From: Streptomyces jumonjinensis
GTDB lineage: Bacteria; Actinomycetota; Actinomycetes; Streptomycetales; Streptomycetaceae
DNA length: 48,569 bases
Assembly: GCF_009600885.1 (NCBI RefSeq)
Contig: NZ_VCLA01000174.1
Span: 1-48,569, forward strand
Direction of reading: 5' to 3'
Shown here: positions 8,052 to 15,237 of the stretch, piece by piece
Position numbering within the stretch: position 1 is the stretch's first letter
Layout of the letters: each line of letters starts with the position of its first letter
Notes under the pieces: model-generated
What the model saw: the letters and a program-made list of their open reading frames with translations, nothing else
What the model was told of the DNA's origin: nothing
The model's database searches: none
Position numbers and translations under genes: made by a program

Positions 8052-8224
8052 GCGCGGAAGTGTCGGCCGAGCGCCGTATGCAGACTGCGCGGAATCCTCA
8101 GCCGAGTGCCGTACGCCGGTCGGGCGGGGGTTCTCCGTCGAAGCGCGGTACGCCCGCCCCGGAGCCTCGCAGGCCCGCCCGGGAGAGCCCTCAGCCGAAG
8201 CGCCGTACGCCCTCCGGGGTGACG
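8028..8224. repeat. Degenerate 35-bp tandem array overlapping the cyclo-ligase 3' end
   Basis: Units related to tcagccgaagcgccgtacgc start at 8028, 8063, 8098, 8134 and 8191, giving spacings of 35, 35, 36 and 57. The last unit is the coding 3' end of the cyclo-ligase gene (codons for the terminal GVRRFG), so the array looks like diverged downstream copies of that end. Confidence 0.75.
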
Positions 8225-8781
8225 ACGGCGTGTACGGGGCGGTCGTGCGGCTCCTCCGGGACCCGGGCGATCACCTCGTGCGCGTAGAGCAGCACCACCA
8301 GCGGCGGGCGGACGCCGGCGCGGTCGAGCCGGGCGAGCACCCGGTCGTACGATCCGCCGCCGCGGCCCAGCCGCATGCCGCGGCCGTCCACGGCGAGCCC
8401 GGGAACGAGCACGGCGTCCGCCGTCAGCACCCCGCCGGGACCCAGCCGTGGCCCGTCCGGCTCCAGCAGCCCGCGCCCGGCGGGCAGCAGCCCCTCGGCG
8501 CCCCGGTATTCTCCCCAGTCCAGGTCGTTGTCGGCCATCAGTACGGGAAGCAGTACACGTACGCCCCGGGCGCGCAGCGCGTCGAGCAGCGCGCGGGTGC
8601 CCGGTTCACGCCCGACGGAGACATACGCGGCCACGGTCCCGGCATCGGAGAGCTCCGGGAGGTCCAGGGCCCGCCGGGCGAGAGCGCCGGCGGCTCGGCG
8701 GACCTCCTCGGGGGGCAGCCGCCGCCGTGCTTCGAGGAGTTGGGCACGAATCGCCTGCTTATCGGACACATCGTCACTCAT
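8191..8781 (-). CDS. 5-formyltetrahydrofolate cyclo-ligase
   Basis: A 196-residue cytosolic enzyme that uses ATP to turn 5-formyl-THF into 5,10-methenyl-THF, returning stored folate to one-carbon metabolism. The family signature is present as GRGGGSYDR near residue 140, with LPVLMADNDLDWGEY and VLVPGLAVDGRGMRLG before it. The length is normal. The ATG at 8781 gives MSDDVSDKQAIRAQLLEARR and leaves a 95-base AT-richer gap to the divergent galU start. The Mycobacterium tuberculosis counterpart (Rv0992c) is likewise back to back with galU. Confidence 0.92.
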   Translation of the reverse strand: MSDDVSDKQAIRAQLLEARRRLPPEEVRRAAGALARRALDLPELSDAGTVAAYVSVGREPGTRALLDALRARGVRVLLPVLMADNDLDWGEYRGAEGLLPAGRGLLEPDGPRLGPGGVLTADAVLVPGLAVDGRGMRLGRGGGSYDRVLARLDRAGVRPPLVVLLYAHEVIARVPEEPHDRPVHAVVTPEGVRRFG

Positions 8782-8876
8782 CGATGGTTCACAAACCTGT
8801 CGTATGCGCTTTTATCAGAAGGAAGTTACCGAACGATCATCTTCTGCCTATTCTCTTTCCTCCCCTACCGGATATC

Positions 8877-9788
8877 GTGCGGAACAGGACTCGGTCGAAC
8901 CCCAGGATCAGCAAGGCGGTCATCCCCGCCGCCGGCCTCGGCACACGATTCCTCCCCGCCACCAAGGCCACTCCCAAAGAGATGCTGCCTGTCGTCGACA
9001 AACCCGCGATCCAGTACGTCGTGGAAGAGGCCGCCGCGGCGGGCCTCTCCGACGTACTCATGATCACCGGCCGTAACAAGCGCCCCCTCGAAGACCACTT
9101 CGACCGCAACTACGAGCTGGAAGAGGCGCTGACCCGCAAGGGCGACGAGGACCGGCTGAAGAAGGTCCAGGAGTCCAGCGACCTCGCCACCATGCACTAT
9201 GTGCGCCAGGGCGACCCGCGCGGCCTCGGCCACGCCGTGCTCTGCGCCGCCCCGCACGTCGGCGACCAGCCCTTCGCGGTCCTCCTCGGCGACGATCTGA
9301 TCGACCCGCGCGATCCGCTGCTGGCGCGGATGGTCGAGATCCAGGAGCGGGAGGGCGGCAGTGTGATCGCCCTCATGGAGGTCGACCCCGCGCAGATCCA
9401 TCTGTACGGCTGCGCCGCCGTCCGGGCCACCGGCGAGTCCGACGTGGTGCGGGTCACCGAGCTGGTCGAGAAGCCGGACGTCGCCGACGCCCCGAGCAAT
9501 CTCGCCATCATCGGCCGCTATGTCCTCGATCCCGCCGTCTTCTCGATACTGCGCCAGACCAAGCCGGGCCGGGGCAACGAGATTCAGCTCACCGACGCCC
9601 TGGAAATGCTGGTGGAGGACGAGACCATCGGCGGACCGGTGCACGGCGTCGTCTTCAAGGGGCGCCGTTACGACACCGGCGACCGGGGAGACTATCTGCG
9701 GGCCATTGTCAGACTCGCATGCGAACGTGAGGACTTGGGCCCCGAGTTCCGGAGCTGGCTCCGCAGTTATGTGACCGAGGAGATGTAA
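8877..9788 (+). CDS. galU: UTP--glucose-1-phosphate uridylyltransferase
   Basis: The enzyme makes UDP-glucose from UTP and glucose-1-phosphate, for cell-wall glycans, trehalose and glycosylation. Of 303 residues, the first conserved block is AVIPAAGLGTRFLPATKATP (nucleotide-binding loop) near residue 14. Then come VDKPAIQYVVEEA, ITGRNKRPLEDHFD, LGDDLID near 140 and VFKGRRYDTGDRGDYL near 265. I chose the GTG at 8877 (MRNRTRSNPRISKAV), since relatives start a few residues before NPRISKAVIPAAG. It has no clear Shine-Dalgarno and could be leaderless or start further upstream. It heads a tight operon; only 4 bases separate it from moeA. Confidence 0.93.
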   Translation: MRNRTRSNPRISKAVIPAAGLGTRFLPATKATPKEMLPVVDKPAIQYVVEEAAAAGLSDVLMITGRNKRPLEDHFDRNYELEEALTRKGDEDRLKKVQESSDLATMHYVRQGDPRGLGHAVLCAAPHVGDQPFAVLLGDDLIDPRDPLLARMVEIQEREGGSVIALMEVDPAQIHLYGCAAVRATGESDVVRVTELVEKPDVADAPSNLAIIGRYVLDPAVFSILRQTKPGRGNEIQLTDALEMLVEDETIGGPVHGVVFKGRRYDTGDRGDYLRAIVRLACEREDLGPEFRSWLRSYVTEEM

Positions 9789-9792
9789 CACG

Positions 9793-11181
9793 GTGAGCAG
9801 CAGCGCGATCTGGTCGGTGGACGACCATCTGGCGGACATCCTCGCGTCGATCCGCCCCCTCGACCCGATCGAGCTCCAACTGCTGGACGCGCAGGGCTGC
9901 GTCCTGGTCGAGGACGTCACCGTCCCCGTCGCGCTGCCGCCCTTCGACAACAGCTCCATGGACGGGTACGCGGTGCGGGTCGCCGACGTCCAGGGGGCGA
10001 CCGAGGAGTTCCCCGCCGTGCTCACGGTGATCGGCGATGTGGCCGCGGGGGGCGACCCGCTGCCCCTGGTCGGCCCCGGCCAGGCCGCGCGGATCATGAC
10101 CGGGGCCCCGCTGCCGCCCGGCGCGGAAGCCGTCGTCCCCGTCGAGTGGACGGACGGCGGCTCCGGCTCCGGCCCGGCCGCCGCGATGCGTCCGGCGGGC
10201 CGGTCGCCCGAGGACGCGAGCGGCGAGGTGCGGATCCACCGGCCCGCCGCCGAGGGCGCGCACATCCGGCCGCGGGGCAGCGATGTGAAGGCGGGCGATC
10301 TCGCGCTCGCCCGGGGGACGGTGCTGGGCCCGCCGCAGCTCGGGCTGCTCGCCGCCATCGGCCGGGGCACCGTGCGGGTCCGGCCCCGGCCGCGCGTGGT
10401 CGTGCTCTCCACCGGCAGTGAGCTGGTCCAGCCCGGGGAGAGCCTGGGCGAGGGCCGGATCTACGATTCCAACAGCTTCGCGCTGGCCGCCGCCGCGCGG
10501 GACGCGGGAGCCCTCGCCTACCGGGTCGGCGCGGTCACCGACGACGCCGACACCCTGCGCTCCACCATCGAGGACCAGCTGATCCGCGCCGATCTGCTGG
10601 TCACCACGGGCGGCGTCAGCGTCGGCGCGTACGACGTGGTGAAGGAAGCGCTCTCCGCCCCCGGCCCGCCCGCCGGCGGCGCCGCCCAGGACGACGGGAC
10701 GGGCGGCGGGACGGACGGCGGGACGGGCGGCGAGGTCTCCGACGGCGGGGAGATCCCCGGCATCGGCGGCGGCATCGACTTCCGTACGCTGGCCATGCAG
10801 CCGGGCAAGCCCCAGGGCTTCGGCGCCGTCGGCCCCGACCACACCCCCCTGCTCGCCCTGCCGGGCAACCCGGTCTCGTCGTATGTCTCCTTCGAGCTGT
10901 TCGTACGCCCCGCGATCCGCACCCTGATGGGCCTGACGGATGTCCACCGCCCGGTCGTGCGGGCCGTGCTGAAGGCCGATGAGCCGCTCGCCTCGCCCCC
11001 CGGGCGGCGGCAGTTCCTGCGCGGCGCCTACGACCCCGCGGCGGGCACCGTCACACCCGTGGGCGGCTCCGGATCCCATCTGATCGCCGCCCTCGCCCAT
11101 GCCGACTGCCTGATCGTGGTGCCCGAGGCGCAGACCTCGGCCGAGCCGGGAGCGGAGGTGGAAGTGGTCCTCCTCGGGTGA
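9793..11181 (+). CDS. moeA: Molybdopterin molybdotransferase MoeA / gephyrin-like protein Glp
   Basis: MoeA inserts molybdate into adenylated molybdopterin. The 462-residue protein shows all family marks: LPPFDNSSMDGYAV near residue 52, RIMTGAPLPPGA near 100, VLSTGSELVQPGE and GRIYDSNS (about 205-235), VTTGGVSVGAYD near 275, MQPGKPQGFG near 337 and ALPGNPVSSYVSFELFV near 355. A Gly/Asp/Thr-rich insert (about 287-325) interrupts the catalytic domain before the MQPGKP motif. The GTG at 9793 follows ggagatgtaacac. In Corynebacterium a MoeA-like protein encoded in the equivalent locus (Glp) binds FtsZ and the membrane receptor GlpR. A GlpR/SepX-type gene lies four genes downstream here, so a cell-division role is plausible besides, or instead of, cofactor synthesis. 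Confidence 0.93.
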   Translation: MSSSAIWSVDDHLADILASIRPLDPIELQLLDAQGCVLVEDVTVPVALPPFDNSSMDGYAVRVADVQGATEEFPAVLTVIGDVAAGGDPLPLVGPGQAARIMTGAPLPPGAEAVVPVEWTDGGSGSGPAAAMRPAGRSPEDASGEVRIHRPAAEGAHIRPRGSDVKAGDLALARGTVLGPPQLGLLAAIGRGTVRVRPRPRVVVLSTGSELVQPGESLGEGRIYDSNSFALAAAARDAGALAYRVGAVTDDADTLRSTIEDQLIRADLLVTTGGVSVGAYDVVKEALSAPGPPAGGAAQDDGTGGGTDGGTGGEVSDGGEIPGIGGGIDFRTLAMQPGKPQGFGAVGPDHTPLLALPGNPVSSYVSFELFVRPAIRTLMGLTDVHRPVVRAVLKADEPLASPPGRRQFLRGAYDPAAGTVTPVGGSGSHLIAALAHADCLIVVPEAQTSAEPGAEVEVVLLG

Positions 11182-11264
11182 CCGCGGCGCGGGGACGGTA
11201 CGGTGTCAGCGCAAACGGGCCCTGACGGCCCCGAAGGCCCGGACCGGAAGCGGCGGACAACGAC

Positions 11265-11744
11265 ATGAGCACCGACGGCAGGCTGACGCATATCGACGAT
11301 GCGGGGGCGGCCCGTATGGTCGACGTCTCCGCGAAGGACGTCACCGCGCGCACGGCCCGCGCCACCGGGCGGGTCCTGATCTCGCCTCAGGTGGTGGCGC
11401 TGCTGAGGGACGGGGCGATCCCCAAGGGAGACGCCCTCGCGACGGCCCGGATCGCCGGGATCATGGGCGCGAAACGGACCCCCGAGCTGATCCCGCTCTG
11501 CCATCCGCTCGCGGTCTCCGGGGTCACCGTCGATCTCACAGTCGCCGACGACGCCGTGGAGATCGCCGCGACGGTGAAGACCACCGACCGCACCGGCGTC
11601 GAGATGGAGGCGCTGACGGCCGTCTCGGTGGCGGCGCTCACGGTCGTGGACATGGTGAAGGCGGTCGACAAGGCCGCGGTGATCACCGATGTGCGGGTCG
11701 AGCTGAAGACGGGCGGCAAGTCCGGGGACTGGACCCGCTCATGA
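11265..11744 (+). CDS. moaC: Cyclic pyranopterin monophosphate synthase MoaC
   Basis: MoaC acts after MoaA in the first stage of molybdenum cofactor synthesis, rearranging the GTP-derived cyclic intermediate into cyclic pyranopterin monophosphate. The 159-residue protein has the usual length and motifs: AARMVDVSAKD near residue 15, GIMGAKRTPELIPLCHPL (65-82), TDRTGVEMEALTAVSVAALT (107-126) and DMVKAVDK. The ATG at 11265 follows an 83-base gap after moeA. The stop overlaps the next start as ATGA, so it is translationally coupled to the mogA-type gene. Confidence 0.95.
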   Translation: MSTDGRLTHIDDAGAARMVDVSAKDVTARTARATGRVLISPQVVALLRDGAIPKGDALATARIAGIMGAKRTPELIPLCHPLAVSGVTVDLTVADDAVEIAATVKTTDRTGVEMEALTAVSVAALTVVDMVKAVDKAAVITDVRVELKTGGKSGDWTRS

Positions 11745-12373
11745 CCGGCGCGGCGCTCCCCGTGTCCCCCCTCCGGGCCCTTGTGATCACCGCCTCCAAC
11801 CGGGCCTCGGCGGGCGTGTACGAGGACCGGGGCGGCCCGATCATCGCGCGGAAGCTGACCGGCCTCGGGTTCCTGGTCGACGGGCCGAGGGTCGTCCCCG
11901 ACGGCGACCCGGTCGAACAGGAGCTGCGCTCCGGGGTGGCGGCGGCCTACGACGTCATCCTCACCACCGGCGGCACCGGGCTCTCGCCCACCGACCGCAC
12001 CCCCGAGGCCACCCGGGCCGTGCTCGACCGGGAGATCCCCGGCATCCCCGAGGCGATCCGCGCCCATGGCCGCTCCAAGGTGCCCACGGCCGCGCTCTCC
12101 CGGGGCCTGGCCGGGGTGGCGGACCGCACCCTGATCGTCAATCTGCCCGGCTCCACCGGTGGCGTACGGGACGGTCTCGCCGTACTGGAATCGCTGCTGG
12201 CCCACGCGGTGGACCAGATCCGGGGCGGCGATCACGGAACCGGCGCTTCCGCGGGCGACCACGGCCCCGGCGCTTCCGCGGGCGATCACGGACCCGGCGC
12301 CTCCGCGGGCGGCCACGTATCCGGCGCCTCCGGGGGCGATCACGGCCCCCGCCCCTCCGGGAGCTTCAGCTGA
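11741..12373 (+). CDS. mogA: Molybdopterin adenylyltransferase (MogA/MoaB) with repeat tail
   Basis: This protein adenylates molybdopterin, preparing it for MoeA. Residues 1-162 are the fold itself: VITASNRASAGVYEDRGG near 12, LTTGGTGLSPTDRTPEAT near 75, RGLAGVADRTLIVNLPGSTGGVRDGLAVL near 121-150. The last 48 residues are an added tail of five 9-residue repeats of the GDHGPGASA type, each with one His, a glycine-rich addition that ordinary family members lack. The ATG overlaps the moaC stop by 4 bases. The enzyme call is firm; the tail has no assigned role. Confidence 0.92.
   Translation: MTGAALPVSPLRALVITASNRASAGVYEDRGGPIIARKLTGLGFLVDGPRVVPDGDPVEQELRSGVAAAYDVILTTGGTGLSPTDRTPEATRAVLDREIPGIPEAIRAHGRSKVPTAALSRGLAGVADRTLIVNLPGSTGGVRDGLAVLESLLAHAVDQIRGGDHGTGASAGDHGPGASAGDHGPGASAGGHVSGASGGDHGPRPSGSFS
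12227..12361 (+). repeat. 27-bp in-frame tandem repeat at the 3' end of mogA
   Basis: Five 27-base units, starting at 12227, 12254, 12281, 12308 and 12335, encode GDHGTGASA, GDHGPGASA (twice), GGHVSGASG and GDHGPRPSG. Unit copies differ mostly at synonymous positions, so the peptide is better conserved than the DNA, which hints at selection on the protein. Confidence 0.93.
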
Positions 12374-13035
12374 ACGCGCCCTGGCCGGTGATGCTGACGG
12401 ACGGCGACGTCGTCCTCCGCCCGATAAGAATGCGCGACCAGCGCGCCTGGCGCGAGGTCAACCGGCGCAACCGCGACTGGCTGCGCCCCTGGGAGGCCAC
12501 CATCCCGCCGCCGACCCCCGGCGCGCCCGCCGCGCAGCGGCCCACCTACCGTCAGATGGTCCGCCATCTGCGCTCGGAGGCGAACGCGGGCCGGATGCTG
12601 CCCTTCATCATCGAGTACCAGGGCGTCCTGGCGGGCCAGTTGACCGTGGCGGGGATCACCTGGGGCTCGATGTGCTCGGGTCATGTCGGCTACTGGGTGG
12701 ACCGGGAGGTCGCCGGACGCGGGGTGATGCCGACCGCCGTGGCGCTCGCCGTGGACCACTGCTTCCAGACGGTCGGACTCCACCGGATCGAGGTCTGCAT
12801 CCGGCCGGAGAACGGTCCGAGCCGCCGGGTGGTGGAGAAGCTCGGATTCCGTGCGGAGGGCATGCGCCCCCGTTATCTCCATATCGACGGCGCGTGGCGG
12901 GACCATCTGGTCTTCGCGCTCACGGTGGAGGAGGTGCCCGATGGGCTGCTCCAGCGCTGGCGCCGGGCCCGGCCGGGAGCCCCGCGCCCCGGGACGGAGA
13001 CCGGCTCCGGAACCGGTACGGGGAACGGAAAATAA
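12370..13035 (+). CDS. RimJ/RimL-type GNAT N-acetyltransferase
   Basis: About 221 residues of a single GNAT domain. VVLRPIRMRDQRAWREVNRRN opens the fold, VGYWVDREVAGRGVMPTAVA holds the acetyl-CoA pyrophosphate loop (RGVMPTA), and HRIEVCIRPENGPSRRVVEKLGF is the conserved C-terminal half. RimJ and RimL acetylate ribosomal-protein N termini; the true substrate is unknown. I suggest a CTG start whose last two bases are shared with the mogA TGA stop. Gggag lies 7 bases upstream, and the peptide would begin LNAPWPV. GTG at 12388 is the conventional alternative with no leader. The C-terminus ends in a Gly/Thr/Ser tail. Rv0995 (rimJ) holds the same place beside moeA1 in Mycobacterium tuberculosis. 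Confidence 0.87.
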   Translation: MNAPWPVMLTDGDVVLRPIRMRDQRAWREVNRRNRDWLRPWEATIPPPTPGAPAAQRPTYRQMVRHLRSEANAGRMLPFIIEYQGVLAGQLTVAGITWGSMCSGHVGYWVDREVAGRGVMPTAVALAVDHCFQTVGLHRIEVCIRPENGPSRRVVEKLGFRAEGMRPRYLHIDGAWRDHLVFALTVEEVPDGLLQRWRRARPGAPRPGTETGSGTGTGNGK

Positions 13036-13174
13036 GATAAATGTTCGAGTGTGATCGATGTAGACCGTTCGGTGGCCGAACAATCGCAAAAAAAGTCTGT
13101 GATATCAGCGGGATCACGCGACACACCGGGCCAATTGGCGGATGCTCCCCCGAGAATCCCTCTACGGTGTGAGC

Positions 13175-14272
13175 GTGAGCAGCAGCGGCCTCATTTACGC
13201 AGTCATCGTCGGGGCCTGGGCCGCCTACCTGGTGCCGATGTGGCTCCGCAGGCAGGACGAGTTGAACGAGGCTCGTCCGACGGAACGCTTCTCCACCGCC
13301 ATCCGGCTGCTGTCCGGACGCGGGGCGATGGAGCGCCGGTACGCCAAGGAGCTGCGGGAACGCACCGCGGAGCCCGAATCCGACGTGGACCCGGACGCCG
13401 TCACGGACCGCCTGAGTACCGTGGACGTCCGGGCCTTCGCCGCGCCCAGAACCGATGTCCGGCTGGACGCCCCGGCCCCGGTCCCGGCACGGTCACCGGC
13501 GCAGGCTCCCGCACCGGCGCAGCCGGCGGCGTCACCCCCCGGGGCACGCCGCCCGCGTCCGCGCCCGGGCCGCGCGGCCGGTGAACGCGCCCGGCGGGGC
13601 AAGGTCCTGGCCCGCCGCAGACGGACGACCACCATGCTCTTCGTGGCCTTCACGCTCGGCTCGATCGTGGCGGCGGTGGGCGGGCTCGGCTTCCTGTGGG
13701 CCCCGGCGGTCCCCGCCGTGCTGCTCAGCGCGTACATCGTCCATCTGCGGGGCCAGGAGCGCAGACGCTTCATCGTGGTGATGGACCGCCGCCGCGCCGA
13801 GGCCGCCGCCCAGCGGCTGCGCGAGAACCGCCCCCGCCGCCACCAGACGGCCCTCGCCGCCCCTCCGGCGGCTGACGAGGAGCCCGAGGCCCACCCGGAG
13901 CCGGAGCCGCCGAAGCTCTCCCCGCAGGCGGCCGACCGCCGGGCGCTGGTCGAGCAGACGGATCACGCGGAGTGGGTGGACCAGCAGCGCGACCGGGGCC
14001 CGGCCTCGGGCGACAGCTGGGAGCCGGTCCCGGTGCCGCTGCCGACCTATGTCACCGCGCCGGTCGCGCCGCGCGCGAGCGGCGGGGTCGATATGAGCGA
14101 CCCGGAGACCTGGAGCTCGGCCCGTTCCTCGACGGCCGACCGCACCCCGCCCGCGGACCACGCCCCGGGCCGCCGCACCCCGCCCCCGCGCCGCACGGCG
14201 CGCGACCGCGGTCGTACCCCTCTCTTCGACCAGTACGCCGACGACGACCGCCCCCGCGCCGCCAACGAATGA
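13175..14272 (+). CDS. sepX: SepX/GlpR-type actinobacterial cell-division membrane protein
   Basis: The 365-residue protein starts with a short periplasmic end and a first helix (LIYAVIVGAWAAYLVPMWL). A conserved cytosolic segment follows (RRQDELNEARPTERFSTAIRLL). Two more helices lie near residues 155-195. The long hydrophilic Pro/Arg-rich C-terminus ends in RTPLFDQYADD-like sequence. This matches the actinobacterial family that includes Streptomyces SepX, needed for stable Z-rings, compartmentalisation and sporulation, and Corynebacterium GlpR, the receptor for the MoeA-like protein Glp. The GTG at 13175 yields MSSSGLIYAV; an upstream ATG at 13142 would add eleven residues that spoil the N-terminus. 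A 139-base AT-richer gap before it suggests a separate promoter. Confidence 0.82.
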   Translation: MSSSGLIYAVIVGAWAAYLVPMWLRRQDELNEARPTERFSTAIRLLSGRGAMERRYAKELRERTAEPESDVDPDAVTDRLSTVDVRAFAAPRTDVRLDAPAPVPARSPAQAPAPAQPAASPPGARRPRPRPGRAAGERARRGKVLARRRRTTTMLFVAFTLGSIVAAVGGLGFLWAPAVPAVLLSAYIVHLRGQERRRFIVVMDRRRAEAAAQRLRENRPRRHQTALAAPPAADEEPEAHPEPEPPKLSPQAADRRALVEQTDHAEWVDQQRDRGPASGDSWEPVPVPLPTYVTAPVAPRASGGVDMSDPETWSSARSSTADRTPPADHAPGRRTPPPRRTARDRGRTPLFDQYADDDRPRAANE

Positions 14273-14319
14273 TCACCCGGATCTCCGGACCGCCCCCCGT
14301 GACCAGGGAAGGAACGGAT

Positions 14320-14349
14320 TTCCAAGCACCCCGATCGGGATGCTAGAGT
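14320..14349 (+). promoter_or_regulatory. Probable tRNA promoter
   Basis: A good actinomycete -10 hexamer, TAGAGT (14344-14349), lies 14 bases before the tRNA 5' end. An 18-base spacer separates it from a weak -35, TTCCAA (14320-14325). The -10 is convincing; the -35 is not. Confidence 0.4.
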
Positions 14350-14363
14350 TTCACTCGTTGCAG

Positions 14364-14437
14364 GGGCCTGTGGCGCAGTCTGGTAGCGCACCTCGTTCGC
14401 ATCGAGGGGGTCTGGGGTTCAAATCCCCACAGGTCCA
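14364..14437 (+). tRNA. tRNA-Ala (anticodon CGC)
   Basis: A complete cloverleaf can be folded: acceptor GGGCCTG with CAGGTCC, including the G3-U70 wobble pair that marks tRNA-Ala. The D-arm is GCGCAGTCTGGTAGCGC, the anticodon stem CCTCG/CGAGG carries loop TTCGCAT with anticodon CGC, and the T-loop TTCAAAT lies on stem GGG/CCC. The discriminator base is A and no CCA is encoded. Confidence 0.96.
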
Positions 14438-14444
14438 CAACAGC

Positions 14445-14481
14445 GAGATCCCGTCCGATCGTGAAGATCGGGCGGGATCTC
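14445..14481 (+). terminator. tRNA terminator hairpin
   Basis: A 16-bp stem, gagatcccgtccgatc with gatcgggcgggatctc, has one T-G pair and a five-base loop (gtgaa), and is followed by gtctttct. It starts 7 bases after the tRNA end and is one of the clearest terminators in the window. Confidence 0.92.
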
Positions 14482-14709
14482 GTCTTTCTGGCGTCCGGTC
14501 CACGATCCCGGCCTGAGCGCCCGCCCCCAGTACCCCCGGACCCGCGTGCGCCGGTGGGACGGCTGGGTGACATGAGGCGTCAGGTGAGTCCTGGGAACAA
14601 CCCTTCCCCTGCCCTTCCGCTCTGTTGGAGCTGCGCTGTCCTGGCGCTACCCGTGGTTGGCGATGGTGGAGAGGTCCACCAGGAGCATCGAACACGGGGG
14701 AGTCTCTCC

Positions 14710-15237
14710 ATGAAGCACGCGTTCCCTGTCCGCGCGACACTGGCGACCAGTGCGGCCCTGCTCGCGACCATGGGCGTCACATCCGCCGCCGGCAGCGCCT
14801 CCGCGCACCAGGAGAGCTCCGCCGCCGCGCAGGCCCGGCCGGACAGGCAGCCCAGCGAGGCCCGGATCGCCGCGCTCTTCGACCGCTGGAACGCGGCCCT
14901 GCTGACCCGGGATTCGGCGAGGGTCACGGCTCTCTACGCGCACGACGCCGTGCTGCTGCCGACCGTATCGCCGCAGATACGCACCAACCACGCGGAGATA
15001 GCGGACTACTTCGACCACTTCCTGGAGAAGAAGCCCGTCGGCGAGAAGGTCCGCTCGGTCATCACCGTTCTCGACGAGAACAGCGCCATCGACGCCGGTC
15101 TCTACCGCTTCACCCTCACCGAGAAGGACGGCACGAAGACCACGGTCGACGCCCGTTACACCTATGCGTACGAGAAGATCCGCGGCAGGTGGCTGATCGT
15201 CAACCACCACTCCTCGGTGCTGCCTGCCGCAGGCTGA
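14710..15237 (+). CDS. Secreted SnoaL/SgcJ-like (NTF2-fold) protein
   Basis: A 175-residue protein with a classic signal peptide. Basic MKHAFPVR is followed by a hydrophobic core and an AGSASA cleavage region near residue 33. The rest (about 50-172) is an NTF2-fold domain of the SgcJ/EcaC or CaMKII-association type: RIAALFDRWNAALLTRDSARVTALYAHDAVLLPT, then HAEIADYFDHFL, and the closing strand GRWLIVNHHSS. Such domains bind small ligands or self-associate; no enzyme activity can be assigned. The ATG has ggggga 8 bases upstream. Its last 38 bases overlap the 3' end of the opposing histidine kinase gene. Confidence 0.85.
   Translation: MKHAFPVRATLATSAALLATMGVTSAAGSASAHQESSAAAQARPDRQPSEARIAALFDRWNAALLTRDSARVTALYAHDAVLLPTVSPQIRTNHAEIADYFDHFLEKKPVGEKVRSVITVLDENSAIDAGLYRFTLTEKDGTKTTVDARYTYAYEKIRGRWLIVNHHSSVLPAAG

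Noticed and set aside
14364..14481. Integration (attachment) site at the tRNA-Ala gene
   Set aside because: No integrase gene and no repeat of the tRNA 3' end is visible in the window.
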